Assembly: GCF_029893805.1 (NCBI RefSeq)
Contig: NZ_JARXYP010000002.1
Span: 6,386,001 to 6,450,000 of the forward strand
From: Streptomyces sp. SAI-135
GTDB taxonomy: Bacteria; Actinomycetota; Actinomycetes; Streptomycetales; Streptomycetaceae
Length of the DNA stretch: 64,000 nt
Direction: 5' to 3'
Positions within the stretch are counted from its first letter, which is position 1; each line of letters begins with the position of its first letter. Under the pieces are notes generated by a model. That model saw only the letters and a program-made list of their open reading frames with translations, ran no database searches and was not told the DNA's origin. Below, piece by piece: positions 43,225 through 53,000 of the stretch. The position numbers were made by a program, and so were the translations under genes.

Positions 43225-43806
43225 CTACCGCAGGCGAGCCATCAACGCGTGCTCGACCAGCGTGATGAGAGCAGACTTCGCATCCGCCCGGTGCCGCGCG
43301 TCCGTCGTGATGATCGGGGTGTCCGGACCGATCTGCAGGGCTTCCCGGACCTCGTCCGGGTTGTACGGCTGGTTCCCGTCGAACCCGTTCAGGGCGATCA
43401 CAAAGGGAAGCCCCGAGTTCTCGAAGTAGTCCACGGCCGGGAAGCAGTCGGCGAGGCGCCTCGTGTCGACGAGGACGATCGCCCCGATGGCGCCGCGGAC
43501 CAGGTCGTCCCACATGAACCAGAAGCGGTCCTGTCCGGGCGTACCGAAGAGGTACAGGATCAGGTCCTGGTCGAGCGTGATGCGGCCGAAGTCCATGGCG
43601 ACCGTGGTGGTCGTCTTGTCCCCGGTGTGGGTGAGGTCGTCGATGCCGGCCGACGCGGACGTCATGACGGCCTCTGTGCGCAGCGGGTTGATCTCCGAAA
43701 CGGCCCCGACGAACGTGGTCTTGCCCACGCCGAAGCCACCCGCCACCACGATCTTCGCCGAGGTGGTGGAGCGGGAAGGACCGCCGCTAGAGCTTGCGAA
43801 GTCCAC
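43225..43806 (-). CDS. cvnD: Conservon GTPase CvnD (first cluster)
   Basis: 193 aa from a GTG at 43806, overlapping cvnC by 20 bp. Small Ras/MglA-like GTP-binding protein: P-loop GGFGVGKTT, TDFGRI-like switch in AMDFGRITLDQ, G3-type GTPGQDRFWFMW, and NGFDGNQ where NKxD would be. The conservon proteins CvnA-D form a membrane-associated complex in Streptomyces that modulates development and antibiotic production, with CvnD as the switch. A 164-bp stretch of this gene (43484-43647) is identical to cvnD of the second cluster at the DNA level, including silent sites. Confidence 0.95.
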   Translation of the reverse strand: MDFASSSGGPSRSTTSAKIVVAGGFGVGKTTFVGAVSEINPLRTEAVMTSASAGIDDLTHTGDKTTTTVAMDFGRITLDQDLILYLFGTPGQDRFWFMWDDLVRGAIGAIVLVDTRRLADCFPAVDYFENSGLPFVIALNGFDGNQPYNPDEVREALQIGPDTPIITTDARHRADAKSALITLVEHALMARLR

Positions 43807-44362
43807 TGAGCACCCTTTCGAGCAGTGTCACGTCTGGCTGGCCGCCGGCGTTCTCGTCGCCGCCGGGCTGATGGATGGCGACCAGGCCCGCCTCCGCCAA
43901 GTCGGCGACGAGGATCCTGGCCACGCCGAGAGGGATCGTCAGAAGCGCGGAGATTTCCGCCACCGACTTGATCTCCCGGCAGAGGTTGCAGATCCGCTGA
44001 TGCTCGGGCAACTGGCCCTGCATCTGGTGCGGCTGCGCGGTGGTGTGCACCAGCGCCTCGATGGCGAGCTGGTAGCGCGGGCGGGTCCGGCCGCCGGTCA
44101 TGGCGTACGGACGCACCAAGGGGTTGTTCGACGACCCAGCGGGCGCCGGCTCAGAGCGTCGCTGCGGCTGCACGGGCTGGATGCGCGGGGCCGGCGGCTG
44201 GTCGTACGGCGACGGGCCGGGGCCCTGCGGCGCGTACGGCTGCTGCCGATGGCTCGGTGCGGAGGGGAAGTTGTAGCGGTTCGGGTTCTGGGAACCGTCG
44301 TTCTGACCCTGGCCAGGGCCGTACGACCAATTGCCAGATGAACCACCTGGGGGTGTTGCCAC
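43787..44362 (-). CDS. cvnC: Conservon protein CvnC (DUF742, first cluster)
   Basis: 191 aa from a GTG at 44362 with GGAGGAGA upstream; an ATG at 44392 would add 10 residues. Residues ~1-80 are a Pro/Gly/Gln/Asn-rich disordered region (QNPNRYNFPSAP, QQPYAPQGPGPSPYDQPP), much longer than in the second-cluster CvnC. Residues ~85-191 are the DUF742 winged-helix-like domain: LVRPYAMTGGRTRPRYQLAI, EHQRICNLCREIKSVAEISA, GVARILVADLAEAGLVAIHQ, LLERVLSGLRKL. It probably bridges CvnA/B to the CvnD GTPase. Confidence 0.92.
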   Translation of the reverse strand: MATPPGGSSGNWSYGPGQGQNDGSQNPNRYNFPSAPSHRQQPYAPQGPGPSPYDQPPAPRIQPVQPQRRSEPAPAGSSNNPLVRPYAMTGGRTRPRYQLAIEALVHTTAQPHQMQGQLPEHQRICNLCREIKSVAEISALLTIPLGVARILVADLAEAGLVAIHQPGGDENAGGQPDVTLLERVLSGLRKL

Positions 44363-44462
44363 TTTCTCTCCTCCTCCGACTGTGCCGGGCACCCATCACA
44401 CTGTGTGGAGCCGCGTCCCGAAACCTTACGGCCCCGGGACGCCAATACGCACCGTCTGTCTG

Positions 44463-44876
44463 TCAGTTGAGCAGGCTGCCCTGGAGCTCCGCACGCAGAT
44501 CGGGCGTCAGGACCGTACCGGCACGGTCCACCAGAAGTGCCATCTCGTACCCGATGAGGCCGATGTCCGCCTCCGGATGTGCGAGAACCGCGAGCGACGA
44601 ACCGTCGGAAATGGACATGATGAACAGGAATCCCCGCTCCATCTCCACAACGGTCTGATTGACGCTGCCGCCCTCGAAGATGCGCGAGGCACCCGCGGTC
44701 AGCGAGGTCAGACCGGAGGCGACGGCCGCAAGCTGGTCGGCTCGGTCGCGCGGAAAGCCTTCGGACATCGCCAGAAGGAGTCCGTCGGCGGAGACCACCA
44801 CGGTGTGGGACACCCCCGGGGTGTTGTCCACGAAGTTGGTGATCAACCAGTTCAGGTTCTGCGCCGCCTGGCTCAT
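44463..44876 (-). CDS. cvnB: Conservon protein CvnB (roadblock/LC7, first cluster)
   Basis: 137 aa from the ATG at 44876. Roadblock/LC7 (MglB-like) domain over most of the length: LNWLITNFVDNTPGVSHTVV, SADGLLLAMSEGFPRDRADQ, GASRIFEGGSVNQTVVEMER, GFLFIMSISDGSSLAVLA. MglB-type proteins act as GTPase-activating or docking partners of small GTPases such as CvnD. It lies 10 bp after cvnA and is nearly the same as the second-cluster CvnB. Confidence 0.95.
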   Translation of the reverse strand: MSQAAQNLNWLITNFVDNTPGVSHTVVVSADGLLLAMSEGFPRDRADQLAAVASGLTSLTAGASRIFEGGSVNQTVVEMERGFLFIMSISDGSSLAVLAHPEADIGLIGYEMALLVDRAGTVLTPDLRAELQGSLLN

Positions 44877-44886
44877 CGGGCTCACA

Positions 44887-47800
44887 CTAACGCTCCTGGT
44901 TGTAGGTGCTGTCAGGACCGAAGCCCTGGCCGTTCGTTTCACTGCCTGCGTTGCGGCCCCGCTGGACACCGCGGCGCAGGTTGCTCAGCCTGCCCCGGAC
45001 GTCCTCGGGGGCACGGGAGACCTGTGGGCCTCCCTGGTGGGTGGCTTCGGCGGCTCCCTCGACCAGGTTGGCCTTGGGTACCCGCCGCGGCAGACCGGAG
45101 GAGGTGACCCCGCCCGCCTTGGGCTTCCGGAGCTGGGAGGCCTGCTGCCACCGCGCGTCGTTGGCCGAGCGCCAGATGTCGCCGCCGCCGTTGCTCTCCG
45201 GCGCTGAGGCCGGCGACTCCTGGTTCGCGTTCCGCGTGCCGTTCGAGCCGTTCGCGCCGCTCCCGGTGGAGCCACGGCGGGGGAGCCCGGCGTCGGTCAG
45301 CTCGTGACCCACGGAGGCGGGGGCCGGCCCCGGACGGTCGAAGCCTACGCGCTCACGCTCGCTCACGTCAGCGGCCTGCGCAGATTCCGCTTCCGGAGCG
45401 TACTGGTCCGGGTAGCTTCCGCGGTAACCGTCCGACTGCGGCCAGTCATCCTGGTAGCGGCGCTCCTCGAAGCCCGAGAAGGTCTCCGGGGCAGCGGCGT
45501 GCACCGCCGCGGGCTCCTCCTGGACCGGCTCCGCATAGGAGGGCTCCGGGTAGCCGCCGCCCTGCGAGAACGTGTCGTTCTGCGGCAGGCCGCCGTTCTG
45601 CGCGAAGTACGGCTCCTCGTACGCCGGACGGTTCGGCTCCTCGTACGCCGTCTGCCGCTGCTCCTCGTACGGAGCCTGCTGCGCCTCCTCGTACGACGTC
45701 TGCTGGTCGTACGAGGCCGGCTGCTGCTCGGCATAGCCGTTGCGGCCGTTGTCGTAGCCGTTCTGCTGGACGCCGGGGGAGGCGTCGAACCCGTCGGTGT
45801 ACGACGGCTCAGGACCCTGCAGGGCGGCCGGCTGGTCCTGGTTCTGGGCCTCCAGGGCCGCGCGGCGCTCCTCACGCATCAGGGAGCGGCCGACCGGGTC
45901 CAGCTCGCGTATGTCGTCGGGGACCTCGGAGTAGCGGCTGTCGTCGAAGCCGAGCTCCGCGGCCGTACGCATCGGCAGACCGTTGTCGCCGTTGGTGAAG
46001 TTCTCGCCCTGGAACTGCTGCTCCGGGATGATCTGCGAGACGGTGAACTCGTCCGCGGCCGGCTGCTGCTCGCCGCCGCCGCCGTGGGTGATCGCGTCGG
46101 GCAGCATGACCAGCGAGGTGGTGCCGGCCTGCTCGCCCGAGGGGCGCAGCTGGACCCGGATGCCGTGCCGGTCGGACAGCCGGCCGACCACGAACAGGCC
46201 CATGCGCTGCGAGATCGCGGCGTCCACGGTCGGCGGGTTGGCCAGCTTGTGGTTGATGTCCGCGAAGTCCTCGGCGGTCAGGCCGATGCCCTTGTCGTGG
46301 ATCTCGATCATGATGCGGCCGTCGGGCAGCCGGGTCGCGGTGACGCGGACCTTGGTCTGCGGCGAGGAGAACGTGGTGGCGTTCTCCAGCAGCTCGGCGA
46401 GCAGGTGCACGAGGTCGGTGACCGCGCGGCCGTGGATCTCGGCCTCCGGGACGCCGGAGAGCTCGATGCGCTCGTACTGCTCCACCTCGGAGGAGGCGGC
46501 GCGCAGCACGTCGACCAGCGGGACCGGCTGGTCCCAGCGGCGGCCGGGCTCCTCGCCGGCGAGGACCAGGAGGTTCTCGCCGTTGCGGCGCATACGGGTG
46601 GCGAGGTGGTCCAGGCGGAAGAGGTTCTCCAGCTGGTCCGGGTCGGCCTCGTTGTTCTCCAGGTCGGTGATCAGGGTCAGCTGGCCCTCGATCAGCGACT
46701 GGTTGCGCCGGGACAGGTTGGTGAAGATCGCGTTGATGTTGCCCCGCAGCAGGGCCTGCTCGGAGGCGAGCCGGACGGCCTCGCGGTGGACCTGGTCGAA
46801 GGCGCGGGCGACCTCGCCGATCTCGTCCTTGGTGGTGATCGGGATCGGCGCGACCCGGGTGTCGACGCGGCCGGGGTCGGTGCGCGAGAGCTGGTCGACC
46901 AGCATCGGCAGGCGCTGCTCGGCGATGCCGAAGGCGGCGTTGCGCAGCTGGCGCATCGAGCGGGACATCTGCCGGGCGACCGCACCGGCCAGGATGAACG
47001 CGAGGAGCAGCGCGACCACGACGGCGGCACCCACGATGAACGCGTCACGCTTGGCGCTGTCGGCGATGCTCGCGGCCTCGTTCACCGCGGTGTCGGCCAG
47101 GTCGGTCTCGATCTGGCGGTACGCGTTGTACTTGAGGGTGTTGACCGCCCACCAGTTCTCGGCGGTGACGCCGTCCTTGGCGAGGGCCTGGCGGGCGCTC
47201 TCGTCCATCGACGGGAGCTGCGCGATGCCGGAGACCATGTCCGTCGGGTTGGACGGCGGCGGGACGTAGTCCGGGTTCTTGGCGGCGGCCTCCTTGGCCA
47301 GCGCCGCGCCCTCCGTCTGGATCTGCTTCTTCGCGGTGTCGAGCTTCGCCGCGTCGGCCTCGGTGCCACCGCCGACGTACTCCTCGACGGCGATGCCCTC
47401 CAGGTAGGCGTACGAGGAGAGGGCGACCTTCTGGCTGGCGAAGCTGCTCAGCCCCGGGCCGGGCTTGATCAGCAGGTGCATGCCGATGGAGCGCTGCAGC
47501 GACAGGGCCGCCTTGGTGAGCTCGATGGCGTAGACGGTACGGCCGTAGCTCGTGATGTTTCCGGTGCCGAGACCGAGCTCGTTGGCGAACTCCGTCAGCG
47601 GGTGCGCGACCTGGGTGTAGCCCTCCTCGGTCTTCACACCGGTGAGCTTGGAGGAGGTGTAGGCGCCGGCGCGCAGCGTCTGGAGGCTTCCCTCGCCGTC
47701 CCGGAACAGCTTGAGGCGGCGCTCCAGGCCCGCCTTCTGCGGCATGTTCTGGGCGGCCTCGTCGAAGGCGTCCGCGGCCTCGTCGGTCTTCTTGCGGGCG

Positions 47801-48183
47801 GCGACGACCGTGGCGTTGTCCTGGCCCTGGCCGCTCAGCAGAGGAGCGGCGCTGCTGTCGCGCTCGTTGTAGAGCGCGTCGGCGTAGCTGAGAGCGGCCC
47901 GCACCAGACGCGCGGTGCTCTCCGCGTCCTCGGCCTCGCGCCAGGTGTCGATCGAGCTCTTGACCTGGAAGCCGCCCATGACGAGGCCGACGATCACGGG
48001 TATGAGCAGGATCGCGTTCAGCCGGGTGGGCACCCGCCAGTTGCGCGGGGAGAACCGGCCACCACTGGACGCCGGCGGGGCCGTCGGCTCCGGACCGGAC
48101 ACAGGGGCGGGCGCCGCTCCGCGCGGCGGCGGGGTGAAGTTGCCCCGGGCCGACGGCTCGGGACCGTTCTTGCTTCGCCTCAC
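44887..48183 (-). CDS. cvnA: Conservon sensor kinase-like protein CvnA (first cluster)
   Basis: 1098 aa from a GTG at 48183. A cytoplasmic Pro-rich start is followed by a membrane helix (~52-70, LNAILLIPVIVGLVMGGFQV), a ~310-residue extracytoplasmic nitrate/sensor-like domain, a second helix (~380-400, AAVVVALLLAFILAGAVA) and a HAMP-like segment. The kinase-like core contains LDHLATRMRRNGENLLVLAG (H-box-like), the N-box ELLENATTFSSPQTK and IHDKGIGLTAEDF (ATP lid). The C-terminal ~370 residues are a long disordered region rich in YEE/PYEE repeats, Gln and Tyr. It probably senses an envelope signal and starts the CvnB-C-D relay. Confidence 0.93.
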   Translation of the reverse strand: MRRSKNGPEPSARGNFTPPPRGAAPAPVSGPEPTAPPASSGGRFSPRNWRVPTRLNAILLIPVIVGLVMGGFQVKSSIDTWREAEDAESTARLVRAALSYADALYNERDSSAAPLLSGQGQDNATVVAARKKTDEAADAFDEAAQNMPQKAGLERRLKLFRDGEGSLQTLRAGAYTSSKLTGVKTEEGYTQVAHPLTEFANELGLGTGNITSYGRTVYAIELTKAALSLQRSIGMHLLIKPGPGLSSFASQKVALSSYAYLEGIAVEEYVGGGTEADAAKLDTAKKQIQTEGAALAKEAAAKNPDYVPPPSNPTDMVSGIAQLPSMDESARQALAKDGVTAENWWAVNTLKYNAYRQIETDLADTAVNEAASIADSAKRDAFIVGAAVVVALLLAFILAGAVARQMSRSMRQLRNAAFGIAEQRLPMLVDQLSRTDPGRVDTRVAPIPITTKDEIGEVARAFDQVHREAVRLASEQALLRGNINAIFTNLSRRNQSLIEGQLTLITDLENNEADPDQLENLFRLDHLATRMRRNGENLLVLAGEEPGRRWDQPVPLVDVLRAASSEVEQYERIELSGVPEAEIHGRAVTDLVHLLAELLENATTFSSPQTKVRVTATRLPDGRIMIEIHDKGIGLTAEDFADINHKLANPPTVDAAISQRMGLFVVGRLSDRHGIRVQLRPSGEQAGTTSLVMLPDAITHGGGGEQQPAADEFTVSQIIPEQQFQGENFTNGDNGLPMRTAAELGFDDSRYSEVPDDIRELDPVGRSLMREERRAALEAQNQDQPAALQGPEPSYTDGFDASPGVQQNGYDNGRNGYAEQQPASYDQQTSYEEAQQAPYEEQRQTAYEEPNRPAYEEPYFAQNGGLPQNDTFSQGGGYPEPSYAEPVQEEPAAVHAAAPETFSGFEERRYQDDWPQSDGYRGSYPDQYAPEAESAQAADVSERERVGFDRPGPAPASVGHELTDAGLPRRGSTGSGANGSNGTRNANQESPASAPESNGGGDIWRSANDARWQQASQLRKPKAGGVTSSGLPRRVPKANLVEGAAEATHQGGPQVSRAPEDVRGRLSNLRRGVQRGRNAGSETNGQGFGPDSTYNQER

Positions 48184-48585
48184 TCGACCAACAACCTCTC
48201 GGAGGGGTCGGCACCTACGTTGTGCCGCAGTCTCTCAGAGCCCAGTGCGTCATCGACTAGTGAGTACGTCTTTGACTATTGGGCAGTTCAGGCATTCCAG
48301 CACGACGTCCTGCGCACCACCAAACAGTGGTACGCGGGGATTCCGCGTGATGTAAACCCCAGATAAAACGGTCATAAAGAGCGAGCCCCGTCAAATGACG
48401 GGGCTGTTGTGAGCGCAGCGAGACCGGTTGGCAACCACGCGTGGCCATACCACCCGATTCCTCTGCCGAAACGTTATGAACACCGGGGCCGACCGTGTCC
48501 AAGGCCACAGCCGGCTCCGGGACATCTACGACAACTGCCGTACGGCGATGTTGATTTGGGAGCTGGTCGACATGTCCTGAGGGCG
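48184..48585. other. Spacer between the two cvn operons: promoter of the first and terminator of the second
   Basis: The left ~180 bp upstream of the first cvnA is relatively A+T rich and should hold its promoter. AGCCCCGTCA-AA-TGACGGGGCT (48384-48405) is a perfect 10-bp hairpin that can stop transcripts coming from the second cluster. The rest shows no gene I would support; a possible 34-codon frame at 48476-48580 (+) has no ribosome site. Confidence 0.55.
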
Positions 48586-49161
48586 TTACCGCAGGCGTGC
48601 CATGAGGGCGTGCTCGACCAGGGTGATCAGGGCACTCTTGGCGTCCGACCGGTGCCGGGCGTCCGTCGTGATGATCGGGGCGTCCGGACCGATCTGCAGG
48701 GCCTCGCGGACCTCCTCGGGAGCGTACGGCTGGTGCCCGTCGAAGCCGTTGAGGGCCACGACGAAGGGCAGGCCGCTGTTCTCGAAGTAGTCGACCGCGG
48801 GGAAGCAGTCGGCGAGGCGCCTCGTGTCGACCAGGACGACCGCGCCGATGGCGCCGCGGACCAGGTCGTCCCACATGAACCAGAAGCGGTCCTGTCCGGG
48901 CGTACCGAAGAGGTACAGGATCAGGTCCTGGTCGAGCGTGATGCGGCCGAAGTCCATGGCGACCGTGGTGGTCGTCTTGTCCCCGGTGTGGGTGAGGTCG
49001 TCGATGCCCGCGCTCGCGGACGTCATGACGGCCTCCGTGCGCAGCGGGTTGATCTCGGAGACGGCGCCGACGAACGTGGTCTTGCCCACGCCGAAGCCAC
49101 CCGCCACCACGATCTTCGCGGAGGTGGTCGCCCGCCCCGCGTCAGAGCTTGCGAAGTCCAC
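48586..49161 (-). CDS. cvnD: Conservon GTPase CvnD (second cluster)
   Basis: 191 aa from a GTG at 49161, overlapping cvnC by 20 bp exactly as in the first cluster. P-loop GGFGVGKTT, DFGRI switch, GTPGQDRF and NGFDGHQ are as in the first copy. The proteins differ mainly in the first ~12 residues and in a few C-terminal residues (GAVVL, PYAPEEV). DNA at 48845-49008 is identical to 43484-43647. Confidence 0.95.
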   Translation of the reverse strand: MDFASSDAGRATTSAKIVVAGGFGVGKTTFVGAVSEINPLRTEAVMTSASAGIDDLTHTGDKTTTTVAMDFGRITLDQDLILYLFGTPGQDRFWFMWDDLVRGAIGAVVLVDTRRLADCFPAVDYFENSGLPFVVALNGFDGHQPYAPEEVREALQIGPDAPIITTDARHRSDAKSALITLVEHALMARLR

Positions 49162-49540
49162 TGAGCACCCTTTCGAGCAGCGTCACATCGGGAGCGCCGC
49201 CGTTGTTCTCGTCGCCGCCCGGCTGGTGGATGGCCACCAGTCCGGCCTCGGCGAGGTCCGCGACGAGGATCCTGGCCACCCCGAGCGGCATGGCGAGCAG
49301 CGCCGAGACCTCGGCGACCGACTTCACCTCACGGCACAGATGGCAGATGCGCTGGTGCTCGGGGAGGAGCCCCATCAGCGCCGCCGGGTCGGCCGTCGTG
49401 CTGATCAGGGCCTCGATGGCAAGCTGGTAGCGCGGCCGGGTCCGGCCGCCGGTCATCGCGTACGGACGTACCAGCGGCTGGTCGCCCTCATCCTCGTACG
49501 GCTCCGCGTACGGATCATGAGAGGCGGTGGGCGGGGTCAT
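49142..49540 (-). CDS. cvnC: Conservon protein CvnC (DUF742, second cluster)
   Basis: 132 aa from an ATG with GGAGG upstream. It has only ~20 acidic residues (YAEPYEDEGDQ) before the DUF742 domain (LVRPYAMTGGRTRPRYQLAI, EHQRICHLCREVKSVAEVSA, LLERVLSGLRKL), so it lacks the ~60-residue Pro/Gln-rich arm of the first-cluster CvnC. This is the clearest difference between the two clusters apart from CvnA. Confidence 0.94.
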   Translation of the reverse strand: MTPPTASHDPYAEPYEDEGDQPLVRPYAMTGGRTRPRYQLAIEALISTTADPAALMGLLPEHQRICHLCREVKSVAEVSALLAMPLGVARILVADLAEAGLVAIHQPGGDENNGGAPDVTLLERVLSGLRKL

Positions 49541-49650
49541 GAATCCTCCGGGCGGGACAGCAAGTCGGTCTGGCTAGCCGTCTGGTGAGGCCGGTGGGGG
49601 GATTGTGGCGGCCGGACGGTGATTTGGTGAGACGGGTGGATCCTGTGGGG

Positions 49651-50064
49651 TCAGTGGAGCAGACTGCCTTGCAGCTCGGCTCGCAGGTCGGGCGTGAGCA
49701 CGGCTCCCGCACGGTCGACGAGCAGTGCCATCTCATAGCCGACGAGGCCGATGTCGCATTCCGGGTGGGCGAGGACCGCGAGCGACGAACCGTCCGAGAC
49801 GGACATGAGGAAGAGGAATCCCCGCTCCATCTCCACGACGGTCTGGGCCACGCTGCCGCCCTCGAAGATCCGTGAGGCGCCCGCCGTGAGCGAGGTCAAC
49901 CCGGACGCGACGGCCGCCAGCTGGTCGGCTCGGTCGCGCGGGAAGCCCTCGGACATCGCCAGCAGAAGGCCGTCGGCGGACACGACGACGGTGTGGGACA
50001 CCCCGGGGGTGTTGTCCACGAAGTTGGTGATCAACCAGTTGAGGTTCTGTGCCGCCTGGCTCAT
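49651..50064 (-). CDS. cvnB: Conservon protein CvnB (roadblock/LC7, second cluster)
   Basis: 137 aa from the ATG at 50064. Same roadblock/LC7 protein as in the first cluster, with only a handful of substitutions (VAQTVVEMER, LMSVSDGSSLAVLAHPECDI). It lies 9 bp after cvnA and 110 bp before cvnC, the longest gap inside the cluster. Confidence 0.95.
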   Translation of the reverse strand: MSQAAQNLNWLITNFVDNTPGVSHTVVVSADGLLLAMSEGFPRDRADQLAAVASGLTSLTAGASRIFEGGSVAQTVVEMERGFLFLMSVSDGSSLAVLAHPECDIGLVGYEMALLVDRAGAVLTPDLRAELQGSLLH

Positions 50065-50073
50065 CGGGCTCAA

Positions 50074-53000
50074 CTAACGCTCCTGCTGGTGAGTGGGGTT
50101 CGGGAAACTGCCCGTCTGGCCGTTGCCGCCGACCTGACGTCCTTGTGCGATACCCCGACGGAGATTGGTCAGCCGACCGCGCACGTCGTCAGGCGCACGC
50201 GAGACAGCAGGACCGCTTTGGTGCTGTTGCTGCTGAGCCGTACCCGGGACGAGGTTCGCCCTGGGCACCCGGCGCGGCAGGCCGGAGGTGGTGACACCGC
50301 CCGCGGCCGGCTGCCGGACGCGTTCTGCCTGCCGGACGAGGTCGTCGTTCGGTGAGCTGCGCCAGGCCGCGGAGGCCGCGGGTCGCTGGGGGGCCGCCGG
50401 AGCCTGCTGCTGCCGCGGAGCCTGAGCGGGGGAGGAGCCGTTGCCGTTGGCCGGCTGCCCCTGTCCCTGCTGCTGGCTGCCGTGGAACCAGTTGGTCTCC
50501 AGCGTGTCGTACAGCGGCGTACGGCCGTCTCCGGGGCCCGCGGGCGGCAGCGCCTCGGGCTCCTGGCGGACCGGCCGCTGCTGAGGCCGCGGCGGCATGG
50601 GCGGCCGCGGGGCGCCGAAGTCGGCGCCGTTGGTCTGGGGGCGCTCGAACTGGCCCGTGGACGACGGGTCCTGACGGCCCGGCAGGGAGTGCTGGCCGGT
50701 GGAACCGCCGTCGTAACCCGGCATCGCGAACTGGCCCGTCGAGCCGCTGTCGTACGCCTGCGGGCTCGCGAACTGGCCGGTCTGCGAGCCGCCGTTCTGT
50801 CCGGACGGGGTGCCGAAGACGTCCTGGCGGACGTACTGGCCCGTGTTCTGCGGGTCGTTCGCGACGGGGCGGGGGAACTCACCCGTGTCCTGCGGGCCGT
50901 TGGAACCCGGCCGCGGGAACTGCCCGGTCTGCTGCGGACCGTTCGCACCCTGCCGCGGGTACTGCCCGGTGTTCTGCGGGGCGTCGAAGTCCGGGCGGGG
51001 GAACTCGGAGGTGCTCGCCGGGCCCTGGTGGTCCTCGATCCGCGGCATGCGGGAGGTGGCGGCGGGGTCCTGCTCGTCGTGGCCGCGCGGGACGTCCAGC
51101 GAGGCGCGCGGCACCGGCGGCTGGGCGTTCTCGTCGCTCCAGCTCGGCGTGCGGGGCTGCTGGTTGCCGCCGGGCAGCTCGGCCCGCGGGCCACCGCGGC
51201 CCGGCAGCTGCGGCCGACGGCGCCGGCCCTGCGGCTCGGGGGCCTGGCCGGGGTTCGGGGCCTGCGGCTGCGGGGGCACGGAACTCCGGCCGCCGAAGGC
51301 GTCCTGGCCTCCGCCGAAAGCGTCCTGGCCGCTGAAGGCGTCCTGACCCGGACCGCCCGTGCCCGCAGCCTGGAGACCCTGCGGGGCACCCGGCGCCTGG
51401 CCGCCGAAACCGGCACCGGCCGGAGCGGGCCGGCCCTGCGGAGGCGTACCCGGACCCTGCGGTCCACGCTGTCCGCCCGGCGCACCGGGGCGACCGCCCT
51501 GGCCACTGCCGGGCAGCGCGGCCCGCGGACCCTGGCCTGCGCCCAGCCGTCCGCCCGAGGGGGCGCCGGCGCCGAGGGCGCCGCCGCCCTGGCCGTTGCC
51601 GCCGCCACGGCGGGCCGCGGCCACACCGGCGGCGGCCTGCGCCGCCGCGGGAGCACCGGGGGCGCCCTGACCGGGCTTGGGCTGGGGCTTCTTGCCGCCC
51701 TGGGCGACGTCGACGGGCAGCATGACCAGCGCGGTCGTCCCACCCGAGTCGGACGGGCGCAGCTGGATGCGGATGCCGTGGCGCTGGGACAGCCGGCCGA
51801 CCACGAACAGACCCATGCGGCGGGAGACGGAGACGTCCACGGTGGGCGGCGAGGCGAGCCGCTCGTTGATCGCCGCGAGGTCCTCGGGGGAGAGGCCGAT
51901 ACCCGTGTCGTGGATCTCGATCAGGACGCGGCCGTCGGGCAGCGCGTGACCGGTGACCTTGACCTTGGTCTGCGGCGAGGAGAAGGAGGTCGCGTTCTCC
52001 AGCAGCTCGGCGAGCAGGTGCACGAGGTCGTTGACCACACGGCCGGCCACTTCGGTGGTCGGCACCGCGGCCAGCTCGATGCGCTCGTACTGCTCCACCT
52101 CGGAGGCGGCGGCGCGGAGCACGTCGACCAGCGGGACCGGACGGGTCCAGCGTCGGCCGGGCTCCTCACCCGCGAGGACCAGGAGGTTCTCACCGTTCCG
52201 GCGCATACGGGTCGCGAGGTGGTCCAGCTTGAACAGCGAGGACAGCTGGTCCGGGTCGGCCTCGCGGGACTCCAGTTCGGAGATGAGCGAGAGCTGACGC
52301 TGGATGAGGCCCTGGGAGCGGCGCGAGAGGTTGGTGAACATCGCGTTGACGTTGCCCCGCAGCAGGGCCTGCTCGGCGGCGAGGCGGACCGCCTCGCGGT
52401 GCACGTCGTCGAAGGCCGCGGCCACCCGGCCGATCTCGTCCCGGGAGTGCACACCGACCGACTCCACGGACGTGTCGACGTCCTGCGGGTCGGACTCGGA
52501 CAGCTGCTTGACCAGCTCGGGCAGGCGGTCCTGGGCGACCTTGGTGGCGGTCTCCTGGAGGCGGCGCAGCGAGCGGATCATGGACCGGGCGACGACGAAG
52601 GCGCCGACCAGGGAGACACCGAGGACGATCAGGATCAGCGCACCGGCGATGATCGCGTCGCGCTCGGTGGCGCTGCGCAGCTCGCGGGCCTTCTGCTCCA
52701 TGTCCTCGAGCAGCGTGTGCTCGATGTTGCCCATCTGCTGGATCTTGGTCGAGCTGTCGTCGACCCAGTCCTTGTAGGAGCGGCGGTCCAGGTCGGCCAG
52801 ACCCTCCGGCCGGCCGAAGGCACGCCCGGCGTACTGGTCGGCGGCCTCGATGGTGGAGCTGCCGTCCTCGATGGGCTTGAGGAGTTCCTCGGCGCCGTCG
52901 TCGCCGTAGATGCTCCGGAAGCTGTTGAGTTCGGACTCCTCGCTCTCCAGGGCGCCCTGGGCGTACAACCGGTCGTTCTCGGTGAGCCTGCCCAGGCTCG

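Noticed and set aside
45304..48366. A 1020-codon plus-strand frame over the first cvnA
   Set aside because: Antisense shadow of CvnA; repetitive Val/Leu/Gly/Arg composition.
48476..48580. Possible 34-aa gene MNTGADRVQGHSRL... between the cvn operons
   Set aside because: No ribosome site, and its third-position GC is not convincing; it lies downstream of cvnD where only terminator sequence is expected.
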